A DNA stretch of 64,000 nt from Desulfosporosinus sp. OT. Its GTDB lineage: Bacteria > Bacillota > Desulfitobacteriia > Desulfitobacteriales > Desulfitobacteriaceae. The position numbers and the translations under genes are program-made. The stretch is from the NCBI RefSeq assembly GCF_000224515.1, contig NZ_AGAF01000263.1:24372-88371 (forward strand), written 5' to 3'. This document shows, piece by piece, positions 43,444-51,522 of the stretch (the stretch's first letter is position 1; every line of letters begins with the position of its first letter). Below the pieces are notes generated by a model. The model saw only the letters and a list, made by a program, of their open reading frames with translations. It did not search any database and was not told where the DNA came from.

Positions 43444-44031
43444 AAACTATAACACTCCTTATCTATTTAGGTAAATACAATGCACGATCATTTCCCATTC
43501 ATAGTCCTATAGGTATAGCTTTGCCTATAGGACATTGCTTTTTTCCATCTTTTTCTCCATCTTTTTCTCCCTCCATTATTATAGTGCTTCCACGCGCTTT
43601 CTCAATGCCAATTTCTTCTGCAAAGATAAAAAATTAAAAGTAATACCTATCATTGCCAAGAAACCAATATAGCCGCATATAGGAAACAAAACTGCCTGTC
43701 CTGACCCAAATCCGGCGCCCAAAAGACCCCAATAAATTCCATTGCAATTTGCGGGATTATATATCTTCCATATACAATTTTATTCCTTTCTGAACGTTAT
43801 TCATGCGTGGGATGGCACATCTTCGCTGTTTGAATGCTGTGGCAGCAACTCCAAAGTGGAACCCCTTACTTCAATAAGTAAGGGGTTCTTGAAGTTCAGG
43901 GATTTCGTGGAATTCTTGACAACCACTTAGCTGTTGTTTATTCTTAACATAGAAATCAAAATTTGTCATAAAAAGACATAGGAAGACACGAAACATTTTT
44001 ATTTGACTGTATATTGCTCAGGAGGCATTTG
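43444..44031. other. Intergenic region with hairpins and a possible gene remnant
   Basis: 590 bases. GTCCTATAGG pairs perfectly with CCTATAGGAC at 43504-43533. A terminator GAACCCCTTACTT/AAGTAAGGGGTTC lies at 43859-43888. On the minus strand between about 43745 and 43590 a frame reads IYWGLLGAGFGSGQ and YIGFLAMIGITFNF before its stop, hydrophobic and protein-like, but with no usable start codon in frame; it could be a decayed membrane protein gene. Confidence 0.4.
43859..43888. terminator. Intrinsic terminator-like hairpin
   Basis: GAACCCCTTACTT and AAGTAAGGGGTTC form a perfect 13-bp stem with a short loop; T-residues follow on the plus strand. Confidence 0.6.
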
Positions 44032-44940
44032 ATGAAAAATAAATATACAATTATACTCATTCCGCCCGATCAATCCTCCACCCACCAGTTTCAGCTTTCC
44101 AAACGCGGAAGAAAGTATCTTGGTGCTGGATTGCTCCTATTTGGATTGATAATCATCGGCATATTTGCTCAAAACCTCTATCTGAGTCATTACATAAAGG
44201 AACTCCAACCTACTATCGTCCACATTGATCAGCTCCAATCCAAAATTGAAGAACGGGATCAAGAAATCTCGAACTTAACTGAGAAATCTAATCAAGTAAC
44301 TAAAGATCTAACAGAAATCACAAACTTAGAAGCTAAGCTCTCTACTATTCTAAAAATACATCCGAGCACATTCGCTACACCTCTTAGCCGCAGCACTAAC
44401 CTTGCCACCCAAAGCTATACTCCATCTACTCCCCAAACTCAAACTTCTGCCTCAAATAGTTCAACTCTAGCTGCTCATATAAGTCTCTTACAAAAGTACT
44501 ATGAAGCCGCCGTCCAACAAAAAGAGCAGCTCGATCACACTCCAAGTATTCTACCTGTCCAAGGACAAATTAGCTCTTCGTTCGGATATCGTCGAAATCC
44601 CTTCGGAGGTTGGTCATCAGAGTTTCATAATGGAATTGACATCGCTTGTAATTACGGGACACCTGTATTAGCTACCGCTGATGGGATCGTCACTTTCGCT
44701 GGTTGGAATTCTGTATACGGTCGAAAAATAGAAATTGATCATGGTAATGGAATTATAACATTTTACGGTCACAATTCCCGTCTTCTGGTAAAAAACGGTG
44801 ATCATATAAAGAAATTTGCTGTCATTGCGTACAGTGGAAATTCGGGACGAAGTACAGGTTCTCACCTTCATTACGGAGCCATTGTTAATGGAAAAAATAC
44901 CGATTCCTTAACTTTCACAAATCCAACAAAGGAGGAGTAA
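44032..44940 (+). CDS. M23-family (LytM) peptidase, membrane-anchored
   Basis: 302 residues: N-terminal cytoplasmic start, membrane helix (YLGAGLLLFGLIIIGIFAQ), coiled coil (about 60-110), Ser/Thr-rich linker, then peptidase M23 with HNGIDIACNYGTPVLATADG (first Zn ligands H and D), DHGNGIITFYGH and GSHLHYG. It cleaves peptide bonds in peptidoglycan, outside the membrane. ATG 44032 has AGGAGG 7 bases upstream; the TTG at 44014 has none. It lies 5 bases before a bactofilin gene, the usual partner. Confidence 0.92.
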   Translation: MKNKYTIILIPPDQSSTHQFQLSKRGRKYLGAGLLLFGLIIIGIFAQNLYLSHYIKELQPTIVHIDQLQSKIEERDQEISNLTEKSNQVTKDLTEITNLEAKLSTILKIHPSTFATPLSRSTNLATQSYTPSTPQTQTSASNSSTLAAHISLLQKYYEAAVQQKEQLDHTPSILPVQGQISSSFGYRRNPFGGWSSEFHNGIDIACNYGTPVLATADGIVTFAGWNSVYGRKIEIDHGNGIITFYGHNSRLLVKNGDHIKKFAVIAYSGNSGRSTGSHLHYGAIVNGKNTDSLTFTNPTKEE

Positions 44941-44945
44941 TCCAA

Positions 44946-45377
44946 ATGTTCAAAAAACCTACTACTCATTCCCGAGGTGGGGACAATACATTTATTGCAG
45001 CAGAGTGCCAAATAAGTGGTTCCATTACGATTAATGGAAATGCCCGAATTGACGGAAAAATCGAAGGCAGTGTCCTAGCTACAGGTGATTTGGTAATAGG
45101 CGCAAGTGCTATTTTAAAGGCGAACATTGAAGCAAATACTGTGAGTATTGCCGGAGAGGTCCACGGAAATATTAAGACGACAGATCTGTTAGAGCTAAAT
45201 GCTACAGCACGCTTATTTGGCGATATTTGCACTCGACAATTTAAAGTCGATCAAGGTGCCCGTTTTATTGGAACGAGCCAAATTCTTGAAGAAACTAATT
45301 CCTCAAACATTCACGAAATTACCACAAAGGATTCGAACTCAACGAATGAGACCAAACTCGTAGCGACGCGCGCCTAA
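44946..45377 (+). CDS. Bactofilin
   Basis: 143 residues with the polymerising beta-helix of DUF583: ISGSITINGNARIDGKIEGS, IGASAILKANIEANTVSIAG and GDICTRQFKV, flanked by short flexible termini. Bactofilins assemble into filaments on the membrane and organise cell wall enzymes. The adjacent M23 peptidase gene, 5 bases upstream and translationally coupled, suggests the classic bactofilin-LytM pair that localises peptidoglycan cleavage. Confidence 0.93.
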   Translation: MFKKPTTHSRGGDNTFIAAECQISGSITINGNARIDGKIEGSVLATGDLVIGASAILKANIEANTVSIAGEVHGNIKTTDLLELNATARLFGDICTRQFKVDQGARFIGTSQILEETNSSNIHEITTKDSNSTNETKLVATRA

Positions 45378-45435
45378 GTCCTTCCCCTCAATTTATTCAT
45401 CTCACATTAAATAAATATCAAATCCCGCATTGTTG

Positions 45436-45474
45436 ACAACCAGCCTCTCGGATATTAGCTGAGGGGCTGGTTGT
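45436..45474 (+). terminator. Intrinsic terminator after the bactofilin gene
   Basis: ACAACCAGCC-T-CTC pairs with GAG-G-GGCTGGTTGT around an 11-base loop and is followed by TATCTTTCC. Confidence 0.85.
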
Positions 45475-45628
45475 TATCTTTCCTCGTCACTATTTTTGTT
45501 CAAAATTAAGCCCTGATGCAAAATGAGTTGTTTAGCGTAAATTGACATCTTTTCCTCGCCCTACTATAATAGTTCATATTCGAACTGTTATAGTCTTGAA
45601 CTAATTCAATGGTTGGAGGTCAATAAAC

Positions 45629-46087
45629 ATGGATTATAATGATAATAAAGTTAAGCAAGCTGCAGAAGTAGTCCAATCTTTTGTGGCAATCAGTAAAGCT
45701 CTAACTAAATTTACTAAACAAAACGCTGCAAGCCTTGGTCTAACTTTACAACAAATGGGAATCTTAAATACGATCTATTCTTCACCTGAAACAACTCTCA
45801 AGGAAATAACAGAAAAGTTACAGCTCTCTAAAAGTACAGTAAGTATTAATGTGGACGATCTTGTCAACTTAGCTCTCGTTGAGCGGAATACCTTTAAAGA
45901 AGACCGCAGGGAAATTCACTTGAACTTAACCTCTACAGGTCAAGCACTAGCAAAAAAATCTTGCCAAAACGCACTCTCATATCAGGCCATGATCTTAGCA
46001 TTAGAAAAACTATCCGAAGAAGATATTCAACTTCTACTTCAAATACATCATGAACTCTTGATCGACTTGCAAAACTGCACGCTTTAA
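45629..46087 (+). CDS. MarR-family transcriptional regulator
   Basis: 152 residues with the MarR winged helix: TLQQMGILNTIYSSPETTLK, ITEKLQLSKSTVSINVDDLV and the wing ERNTFKEDRREIHLNLT. Binds as a dimer to inverted repeats and is released by small phenolic or oxidant ligands. GGAGG precedes the ATG. It is convergent with the MBL-fold protein gene and the nearest obvious target is not clear. Confidence 0.9.
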   Translation: MDYNDNKVKQAAEVVQSFVAISKALTKFTKQNAASLGLTLQQMGILNTIYSSPETTLKEITEKLQLSKSTVSINVDDLVNLALVERNTFKEDRREIHLNLTSTGQALAKKSCQNALSYQAMILALEKLSEEDIQLLLQIHHELLIDLQNCTL

Positions 46088-46121
46088 TATAAAACCATCT
46101 TTGTGTTCCTCTTATATTTTG

Positions 46122-46964
46122 CTACTTGAACTCCAACGTATTGCCTGCCGCAGCCCAGACAAACACGCCGGGAAATTCAGCCGCTAACTTACTCAACATA
46201 GCTAATCCAGTACAGTGATTCGCAGCCAAACAAGCCAAATCAAGTCCTTTGAGATAGTCAATCGTTTGTTGTTGCTGATCCTGAGTTGCAGGGCCTAGAT
46301 GGGTACCACCAATAATCGCTCTTATTTTGTTCTCGCCCGTCAACCGTTTAGCATGTTCTACGATATTTACTAACCCTGAATGCGCACAGCCTAAAAGGAT
46401 AACTAATCCCTGGTCTGTCTTATAGAATAAGCTAAAATCATCTGGAAGAGTGTCTTGGATGATTTGCCCGCCCTTCATCTCAACGAGTCTATTATCCAAA
46501 TGTTCAAATGCTGTTTCACGAGGGATTTCACCACTTAGCCAAAGTCCAGGATTTAGTTCTACGGGTTCTCTATGCCAGTGAAACTCAGCTCCGGCGCTCT
46601 CCAGTTGCTCCTTACGAAACGGTACACCAATATATTTGTTCTCATGTTCCTTAAATCCCAGGGCATAGTGCTCTGAAAACAAGTCCGGATGAGCGTAAAC
46701 CGGAACTCTTCCTCTATACTCCAGAAACTTTAGCAGTCCTCCCGTGTGATCATAGTGCCCGTGACTTAAGATCACTCGGTCAATTCGCCGAAGATCACGA
46801 CCCAAAATCTGAGCGTTACTAAGAAGGTTTCCCTGTTCCCCTGTATCAAATAATATACACTCATCACCAAAATCCAGGAGCATAGACAACCCCCACTCTG
46901 ACAAGAGCCCTAACGGAGCCCCTACTGTATTCTCTATCAAGATCGTTACCTTTAACCTTTTCAT
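46122..46964 (-). CDS. Metallo-beta-lactamase-fold hydrolase
   Basis: 280 residues. The Zn motif appears as LSHGHYDHTGG at about residue 80 and further ligands in GCAHSGLVNI, IGGTHLG and AANHCTG. The family resemblance is to the dihydropterin-aminobenzene-phosphate-synthase-like or similar MBL proteins (LLSEWGLSMLLDFGDECILFDTGEQ start). Substrate unknown. ATG 46964 has AAAGGAGG 7 bases upstream; ATG 46970 is too close. Confidence 0.85.
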   Translation of the reverse strand: MKRLKVTILIENTVGAPLGLLSEWGLSMLLDFGDECILFDTGEQGNLLSNAQILGRDLRRIDRVILSHGHYDHTGGLLKFLEYRGRVPVYAHPDLFSEHYALGFKEHENKYIGVPFRKEQLESAGAEFHWHREPVELNPGLWLSGEIPRETAFEHLDNRLVEMKGGQIIQDTLPDDFSLFYKTDQGLVILLGCAHSGLVNIVEHAKRLTGENKIRAIIGGTHLGPATQDQQQQTIDYLKGLDLACLAANHCTGLAMLSKLAAEFPGVFVWAAAGNTLEFK

Positions 46965-47113
46965 CGCCATACCTCCTTTACGAACGTTCTCCAGTTGGGC
47001 GTTATGTTAATTATTGTAAAAAATTTAGGTTAATTAATAGGCCATTTCACACTTTTTCACGGAATTTTATCTTCGACATACAATAATTGTGTGCCGAAGG
47101 AGGTGTTCTAAAC

Positions 47114-47863
47114 ATTTCAACCTCAGACCTTAATCTACGTGTTGATACAAGGACGAAAATCGTCGCTGGCCCATTCTTTACAGAGACAACCTTACAGCTA
47201 GCAATAGACTGTTTCATCGCTACAAATGTTACCGGCTTGGTGCAGCTGTTAGTGCCAACTTTCAACAAATCCCCCGAATCGTATGAGTGCAAAGAATTCG
47301 AGCCACAGAATTCAGACATTGACATCTTAGATACACCACTCCTTAGCAAGAGATCGTCCCCGTCAATTAAAACATATAATACCGTAAATGCTTTAAGGCT
47401 GGAACCTCTAGCAGGAATCGGCTCTCCACCTGGAACAGTGAATCTGGTGACTGGGATTACATATATTAACGCAAGTGGGATTGTCATCTCTTATGGGCAA
47501 GAATTCATGCTTAGCGTGTGTGAGTCGGGTGCACCTGAATTCGCTTGGAGAGTAGAAAGTTCTGGAGAAACTGGTCTCCCTGTCTATATTGATGGAGCCG
47601 GTAACATGATACCCTTTGATACGCCTGGCGGAATCTTTCTTTTCGATGATGGAAGCATGCTTATAGTGACTCGACTTAACCATATACTTAATTTCTCGAT
47701 ACGCTATATTTTAGCGACAAACCTCAATATTCTAGGGTCGGGCTTAACTCAGCAATCGATTCAGGGGTTTGACCCGACTCAGATATCCGTGTTTCTCAAT
47801 CAAGCAAATCACCTGAAAGTGCAAGATGGGACACTAGCTGATATATTTCCTCAGCGGACCTAG
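47114..47863 (+). CDS. Protein of unknown function, possible ATT start
   Basis: About 249 residues, hydrophilic to neutral, beta-rich, with no signal peptide or membrane segment; contains PLAGIGSPPGTVNLVTGITY and TPGGIFLFDDGSMLIVTRLN. I do not recognise a family. The only strong ribosome binding site in the area is GAAGGAGG at 47096-47103, 10 bases before an in-frame ATT at 47114. The nearest in-frame start codon upstream is a TTG at 47087, before that site and without one of its own. It overlaps the opposite-strand SMC-like gene by four bases at the end. Confidence 0.55.
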   Translation: MSTSDLNLRVDTRTKIVAGPFFTETTLQLAIDCFIATNVTGLVQLLVPTFNKSPESYECKEFEPQNSDIDILDTPLLSKRSSPSIKTYNTVNALRLEPLAGIGSPPGTVNLVTGITYINASGIVISYGQEFMLSVCESGAPEFAWRVESSGETGLPVYIDGAGNMIPFDTPGGIFLFDDGSMLIVTRLNHILNFSIRYILATNLNILGSGLTQQSIQGFDPTQISVFLNQANHLKVQDGTLADIFPQRT

Positions 47864-50304
47864 ACCACCATACTTTTCCATTTGCTTGCCGTTAGCTTTT
47901 GCCACAGTTCAGCATCCGAGGTTCCAAGAACTACTTGTCTGGAATGAGATAGTTGAAGAAGATACTTCAAAACCTCTTCCCAAAAACTTTGTCCGCTACT
48001 CAGTTTTCCTACTGAAAAAAGCAACGGTACTTCATTGTTGTCCCGAAGGACTAACTGAGCGATAGCCATACGATAAGCAAAATAATCTCTTTTCCCTTCG
48101 ATCACAGCTCTCTCTATTGCTCCTTTAGCTGGTGAAGAGGACATTTGACTGAAAATCCACTTTTTTTCTTCTTTAAGTTGCTTACCGTACACGGTTTTCC
48201 ATTCCTGCCAAGAATCTTCTAATAAGGCCTGCGCGTCATCCAAGGCATCATGCAAGCCTTCATAGGCCATCCACTGCCGTTTAACCGTCTCTATCTTTTT
48301 CTCCAGAACAGTCAACGACGGAAATTTGAGGATGCTTTGGAGACTTTGTTCTGCGGTCTCCAGTTGCCGGCGAATTTCCACCTGTTCTTTTTGCCATACT
48401 GCTATTTCAACCATCTTTTCTTCATTGAAACGATGGTTTTCACGTTCTAAATCCGCCAAAGGTTCCAAAATCTTAGCGAGATACTCCATATTGCGGTCGC
48501 CGAGCAAATTATAGAACTTCTCTGTAAACTGGGTAACTTCCCTCTCCGCCTCATCTTTCGCTCGCAGTTGCCTGGCAACCTTGAGAACGGCAGCTAAGAC
48601 TTCATCACTGTCTGTTGCCTGGGTCCCCCAATTTCCCAACTTCTCCTGGAGTTGTTTCGCAGATGTTGCCATCTTACTTTCTTCCATCTTCTGCTGTTCT
48701 AGTTCAAGCTCTAACTCACCATGCCATAGCTCCAACTGGTGTTTCTTGCGCTGGTGGTCTTCCCACCCGTTCAACCAAGCCGCAAGGTCAGCTACGTTCG
48801 CTTTGCTAAAAGCCTGGTCCAGGATCATAGTACGGGAACTTATTATCCTGCGTAGTTTCTCTTCCCAACGAACTTTATCATTCAATCGTTCTAATTCCAG
48901 TTGTAATTGTTCTACCCGCTCCCGTTGGTTACGAAATTCCTTAAGTTGACTTGTGAATTCCCGGTAATTTGAAGCATGATAGTTTTGGTAGCGTTTTGCT
49001 AAGCGCAGAGAAAACTTTTCGCCAATACTTTTCACACCTAACTGTTCCTGCAGCACCCTATCAAGAAAGTTACCAATTTTTGAGCTTTGCCACTGTGCCA
49101 AATACCTTTCGTTTTGCGCCATTTTAATTTCCAAGGCATTTGTTACTCCGGCCATAACTGAAAATCCTTGAAGCCTGGTAATCTCTGCCATGCAGACTTT
49201 TTGTAATTCCTCAAATCTGCTTTTCACGACCGTAAAGTTGTCCTGTTCCCGTTCCAGTTCCTGCTGGGCTTTGTGCTTCTCTTCTTCAGCCCGTCGCAAC
49301 CGCTGAACTTCATTGTCCGACAGTCCCTGATATCCAGACGTTTGTAGAAAATCTTGCGTTTCGTGAATTATTTGTGTCCGCATTTGGACTTCGACAGCTA
49401 TCCGGCTTACCTGTTCTTGAAGATATGCCCACTCCATGCACTCTTCGCGCAAGCCCTCAATCACGGCCCAGTCTACTTGGGTCTCATGGGTAAGTTCAGT
49501 CAACTTTGATTCTGATTCCCTGTAGCGTTCTTCCAGCCTAGCGAGCTCACCTTGGAGTTGACGTAACTCACGGTAGTCCAAGTTTTGACGAAGCACAGTC
49601 AAGCGCTCTTGAGTTTTTGCTGCATAAGAAATCCTTTCAGCGAGAATTTTCTCTTTTTCCTGGAAATTTTTTATCTCAATAAGCAACAGCCGTTCCTTTT
49701 CTTGTTGGCGGTGTGCTTCTTCCCATTCACGCCGCAGGGAATCATACTCAGCCTTGACCTGCACCATGCTCTCCGTTTGCTCTTTTACCCTCTTTTGTGC
49801 CCCTGCAATAGAAGCCCGCACTTTACTCAGCGAGAGGCCAGCGTCTCCTCCTTGCCGCATGTTGCGGACACACCGAGATAAGATAGCAGTTTCATCATTT
49901 TCTGGCCATTCCACGACTCCTCCCTGACGGAATGCTCGTAGCTTTACCCCAAATAAATATTCTCCCAGCGTCATCTGTTCTGGCAAGGAAAGTTGCTGTC
50001 CAGTTTCATCCTCAATCGCCAGTACTGAGAATCGCTCTTGGCCATCGTCCTGCAGAACCGATTGTCGACAAATATGTAAGCGTTTGTTTTCCCCAGCCAT
50101 CCACACTTCAACTAAGCCCTTAAACGCTTGAACTTCTGCAACCCAAGGGGTCTTTAAATCATAGTATAGTTCTAGGAGTAAACGACCGAGCATCCTTTGA
50201 CGATTTCTGTCCTCGGAAAAAAGTAAAACTGGGCCAACAGGAAATGTCAGGTCGAGGTCCCCTAGGCCTCTTAGATTATGGGTTATGATTCGTTCAATCC
50301 TCAT
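47860..50304 (-). CDS. YhaN/Rad50-like SMC-type protein with lost ATPase motifs
   Basis: 814 residues with long coiled coils (about 180-430 and 470-680), as in YhaN/SbcC. The N-terminal strand pattern RIERIITHNLRGLGDLDLTF leads to the position where Walker A GxxxxGKS should be, but reads SEDRNRQR. At the C-terminus the signature LSSGQSFWEEVLKYLL is recognisable, but the expected Walker B region is VPLLFSVGKL, lacking the Asp-Asp pair. So the protein has the SMC architecture without the ATP-binding residues. It overlaps by 11 bases the gene for its predicted partner. What it does without ATP binding is not known. Confidence 0.75.
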   Translation of the reverse strand: MRIERIITHNLRGLGDLDLTFPVGPVLLFSEDRNRQRMLGRLLLELYYDLKTPWVAEVQAFKGLVEVWMAGENKRLHICRQSVLQDDGQERFSVLAIEDETGQQLSLPEQMTLGEYLFGVKLRAFRQGGVVEWPENDETAILSRCVRNMRQGGDAGLSLSKVRASIAGAQKRVKEQTESMVQVKAEYDSLRREWEEAHRQQEKERLLLIEIKNFQEKEKILAERISYAAKTQERLTVLRQNLDYRELRQLQGELARLEERYRESESKLTELTHETQVDWAVIEGLREECMEWAYLQEQVSRIAVEVQMRTQIIHETQDFLQTSGYQGLSDNEVQRLRRAEEEKHKAQQELEREQDNFTVVKSRFEELQKVCMAEITRLQGFSVMAGVTNALEIKMAQNERYLAQWQSSKIGNFLDRVLQEQLGVKSIGEKFSLRLAKRYQNYHASNYREFTSQLKEFRNQRERVEQLQLELERLNDKVRWEEKLRRIISSRTMILDQAFSKANVADLAAWLNGWEDHQRKKHQLELWHGELELELEQQKMEESKMATSAKQLQEKLGNWGTQATDSDEVLAAVLKVARQLRAKDEAEREVTQFTEKFYNLLGDRNMEYLAKILEPLADLERENHRFNEEKMVEIAVWQKEQVEIRRQLETAEQSLQSILKFPSLTVLEKKIETVKRQWMAYEGLHDALDDAQALLEDSWQEWKTVYGKQLKEEKKWIFSQMSSSPAKGAIERAVIEGKRDYFAYRMAIAQLVLRDNNEVPLLFSVGKLSSGQSFWEEVLKYLLQLSHSRQVVLGTSDAELWQKLTASKWKSMVV

Positions 50305-51451
50305 CGTCTTCCCGTCCCTGCCCCAGCGCTGCTAGCCCTATTTTCTGTACAAGTTCCCAATGCTCGTAATCCTCAGAGCTCTCTGATACATCAAGGCGCT
50401 CTTTGATTTTATCGGCAAATAGTTGGGCTAGTATGGGAAAACCATCTCCGTTTGCAGTCTTTCGTCCCACCTTATTAACGGTATCTTGCTCTGATTGAGA
50501 TGGTCGCCCTTCGGAGGGTAAGACCTCAATGTAACGGAACTTACCCGCCAATAGTTTCTGCAAGGCGGGAAGGGCTGCTTCTACGTCTTCTAAAAATCCA
50601 ACCAAGTTGAGCCTAAATATATTTTTTTGCCGTTCTTGTGTGCTCGTTTCTGCCAATAGTTTCTCGACAAGAGCTGCCATATCGGGTTCGATAGCCAGTG
50701 TCTTTTCAATATAACGACGCTGACCTAATTCCCGAAATTCCAGCCGAACGGACCCTTTTTCAATCTCCCCCAACAGGACACCATGGGGCCCGCTTTCACG
50801 AAAACTCCTAGCTTCAGACGAGCCACAATCGGCCCAATACGTTTCTCCCTCTTGCCGGACCTCACTCCAAACATCCCGATGCCCTAAGGCTAAATAATCC
50901 AAACCACTCCCGGCAATCTGCTCAGGTAGGATAGAAATTAAGCTTTTATTCTTTACTGAACCTACTTCAGTAGGAAGTAGCATAATCTGAAGCGTTCCAT
51001 CCCTCGAAGTTTGAAAACCATCAAGAAATGGCTCACCTTGGCAATAAGAGGTGCATCCCGCTCCATAAACCGTGACGTTCAGGAAAGTTTTTACGCTGCT
51101 GAGGCCACCTGAGAAGATATGCACATTACTCGGCCATACTGTCAAGCGATAGGCAGATGTCGTAACGAGCGGATCACGTTCTCCAGGAACGATAAAAATT
51201 TTTGTTTCCTCTAACTTGGCAAATGATTTAGCCACTCGCTCAACCGTCTCTTTGCGCACATACTCTTGTTCGAACAAATTTCCAGCCAGTAAAAGAAAAT
51301 CAATTTTTTCCGAACGGCAAAGTGAGAGGACACCTTCAAATGTCTGCCACAGGTCTTGATTTCGTTGGGCAACCCACTCCTCCGGCCCCTCCCATGAAGG
51401 GCTGTCCAAGCGAAATCCTGCACAATGTAAAACACGTATACCTGAAGCCAT
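50294..51451 (-). CDS. YhaO/SbcD/Mre11-like protein with lost metal-binding motifs
   Basis: 385 residues aligned by eye to the YhaO calcineurin-type nuclease. The four metal-ligand blocks are present in position but altered: CAGFRLDSP replaces ADLHLDSP, LLAGNLFE replaces LLAGDLYD, PGERDPL replaces PGNHDPL and LALGHRDVW replaces the GHxH site. Asp and His ligands are therefore missing at every site and nuclease activity is unlikely. ATG 51451 has GGAGG 8 bases upstream; a GTG at 51460 is too close. It is translationally coupled to the YhaN-like gene. Confidence 0.8.
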   Translation of the reverse strand: MASGIRVLHCAGFRLDSPSWEGPEEWVAQRNQDLWQTFEGVLSLCRSEKIDFLLLAGNLFEQEYVRKETVERVAKSFAKLEETKIFIVPGERDPLVTTSAYRLTVWPSNVHIFSGGLSSVKTFLNVTVYGAGCTSYCQGEPFLDGFQTSRDGTLQIMLLPTEVGSVKNKSLISILPEQIAGSGLDYLALGHRDVWSEVRQEGETYWADCGSSEARSFRESGPHGVLLGEIEKGSVRLEFRELGQRRYIEKTLAIEPDMAALVEKLLAETSTQERQKNIFRLNLVGFLEDVEAALPALQKLLAGKFRYIEVLPSEGRPSQSEQDTVNKVGRKTANGDGFPILAQLFADKIKERLDVSESSEDYEHWELVQKIGLAALGQGREDDED

Positions 51452-51522
51452 ATATATCACCTCCTCATCATTAACTGAAGAGAATATAACTCTACTTTTA
51501 CCTAGGCATTTCGACTAGACCC

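Noticed and set aside
43742-43930. Open frame of 62 residues on the plus strand
   Set aside because: It spans a terminator hairpin and has no start signal.
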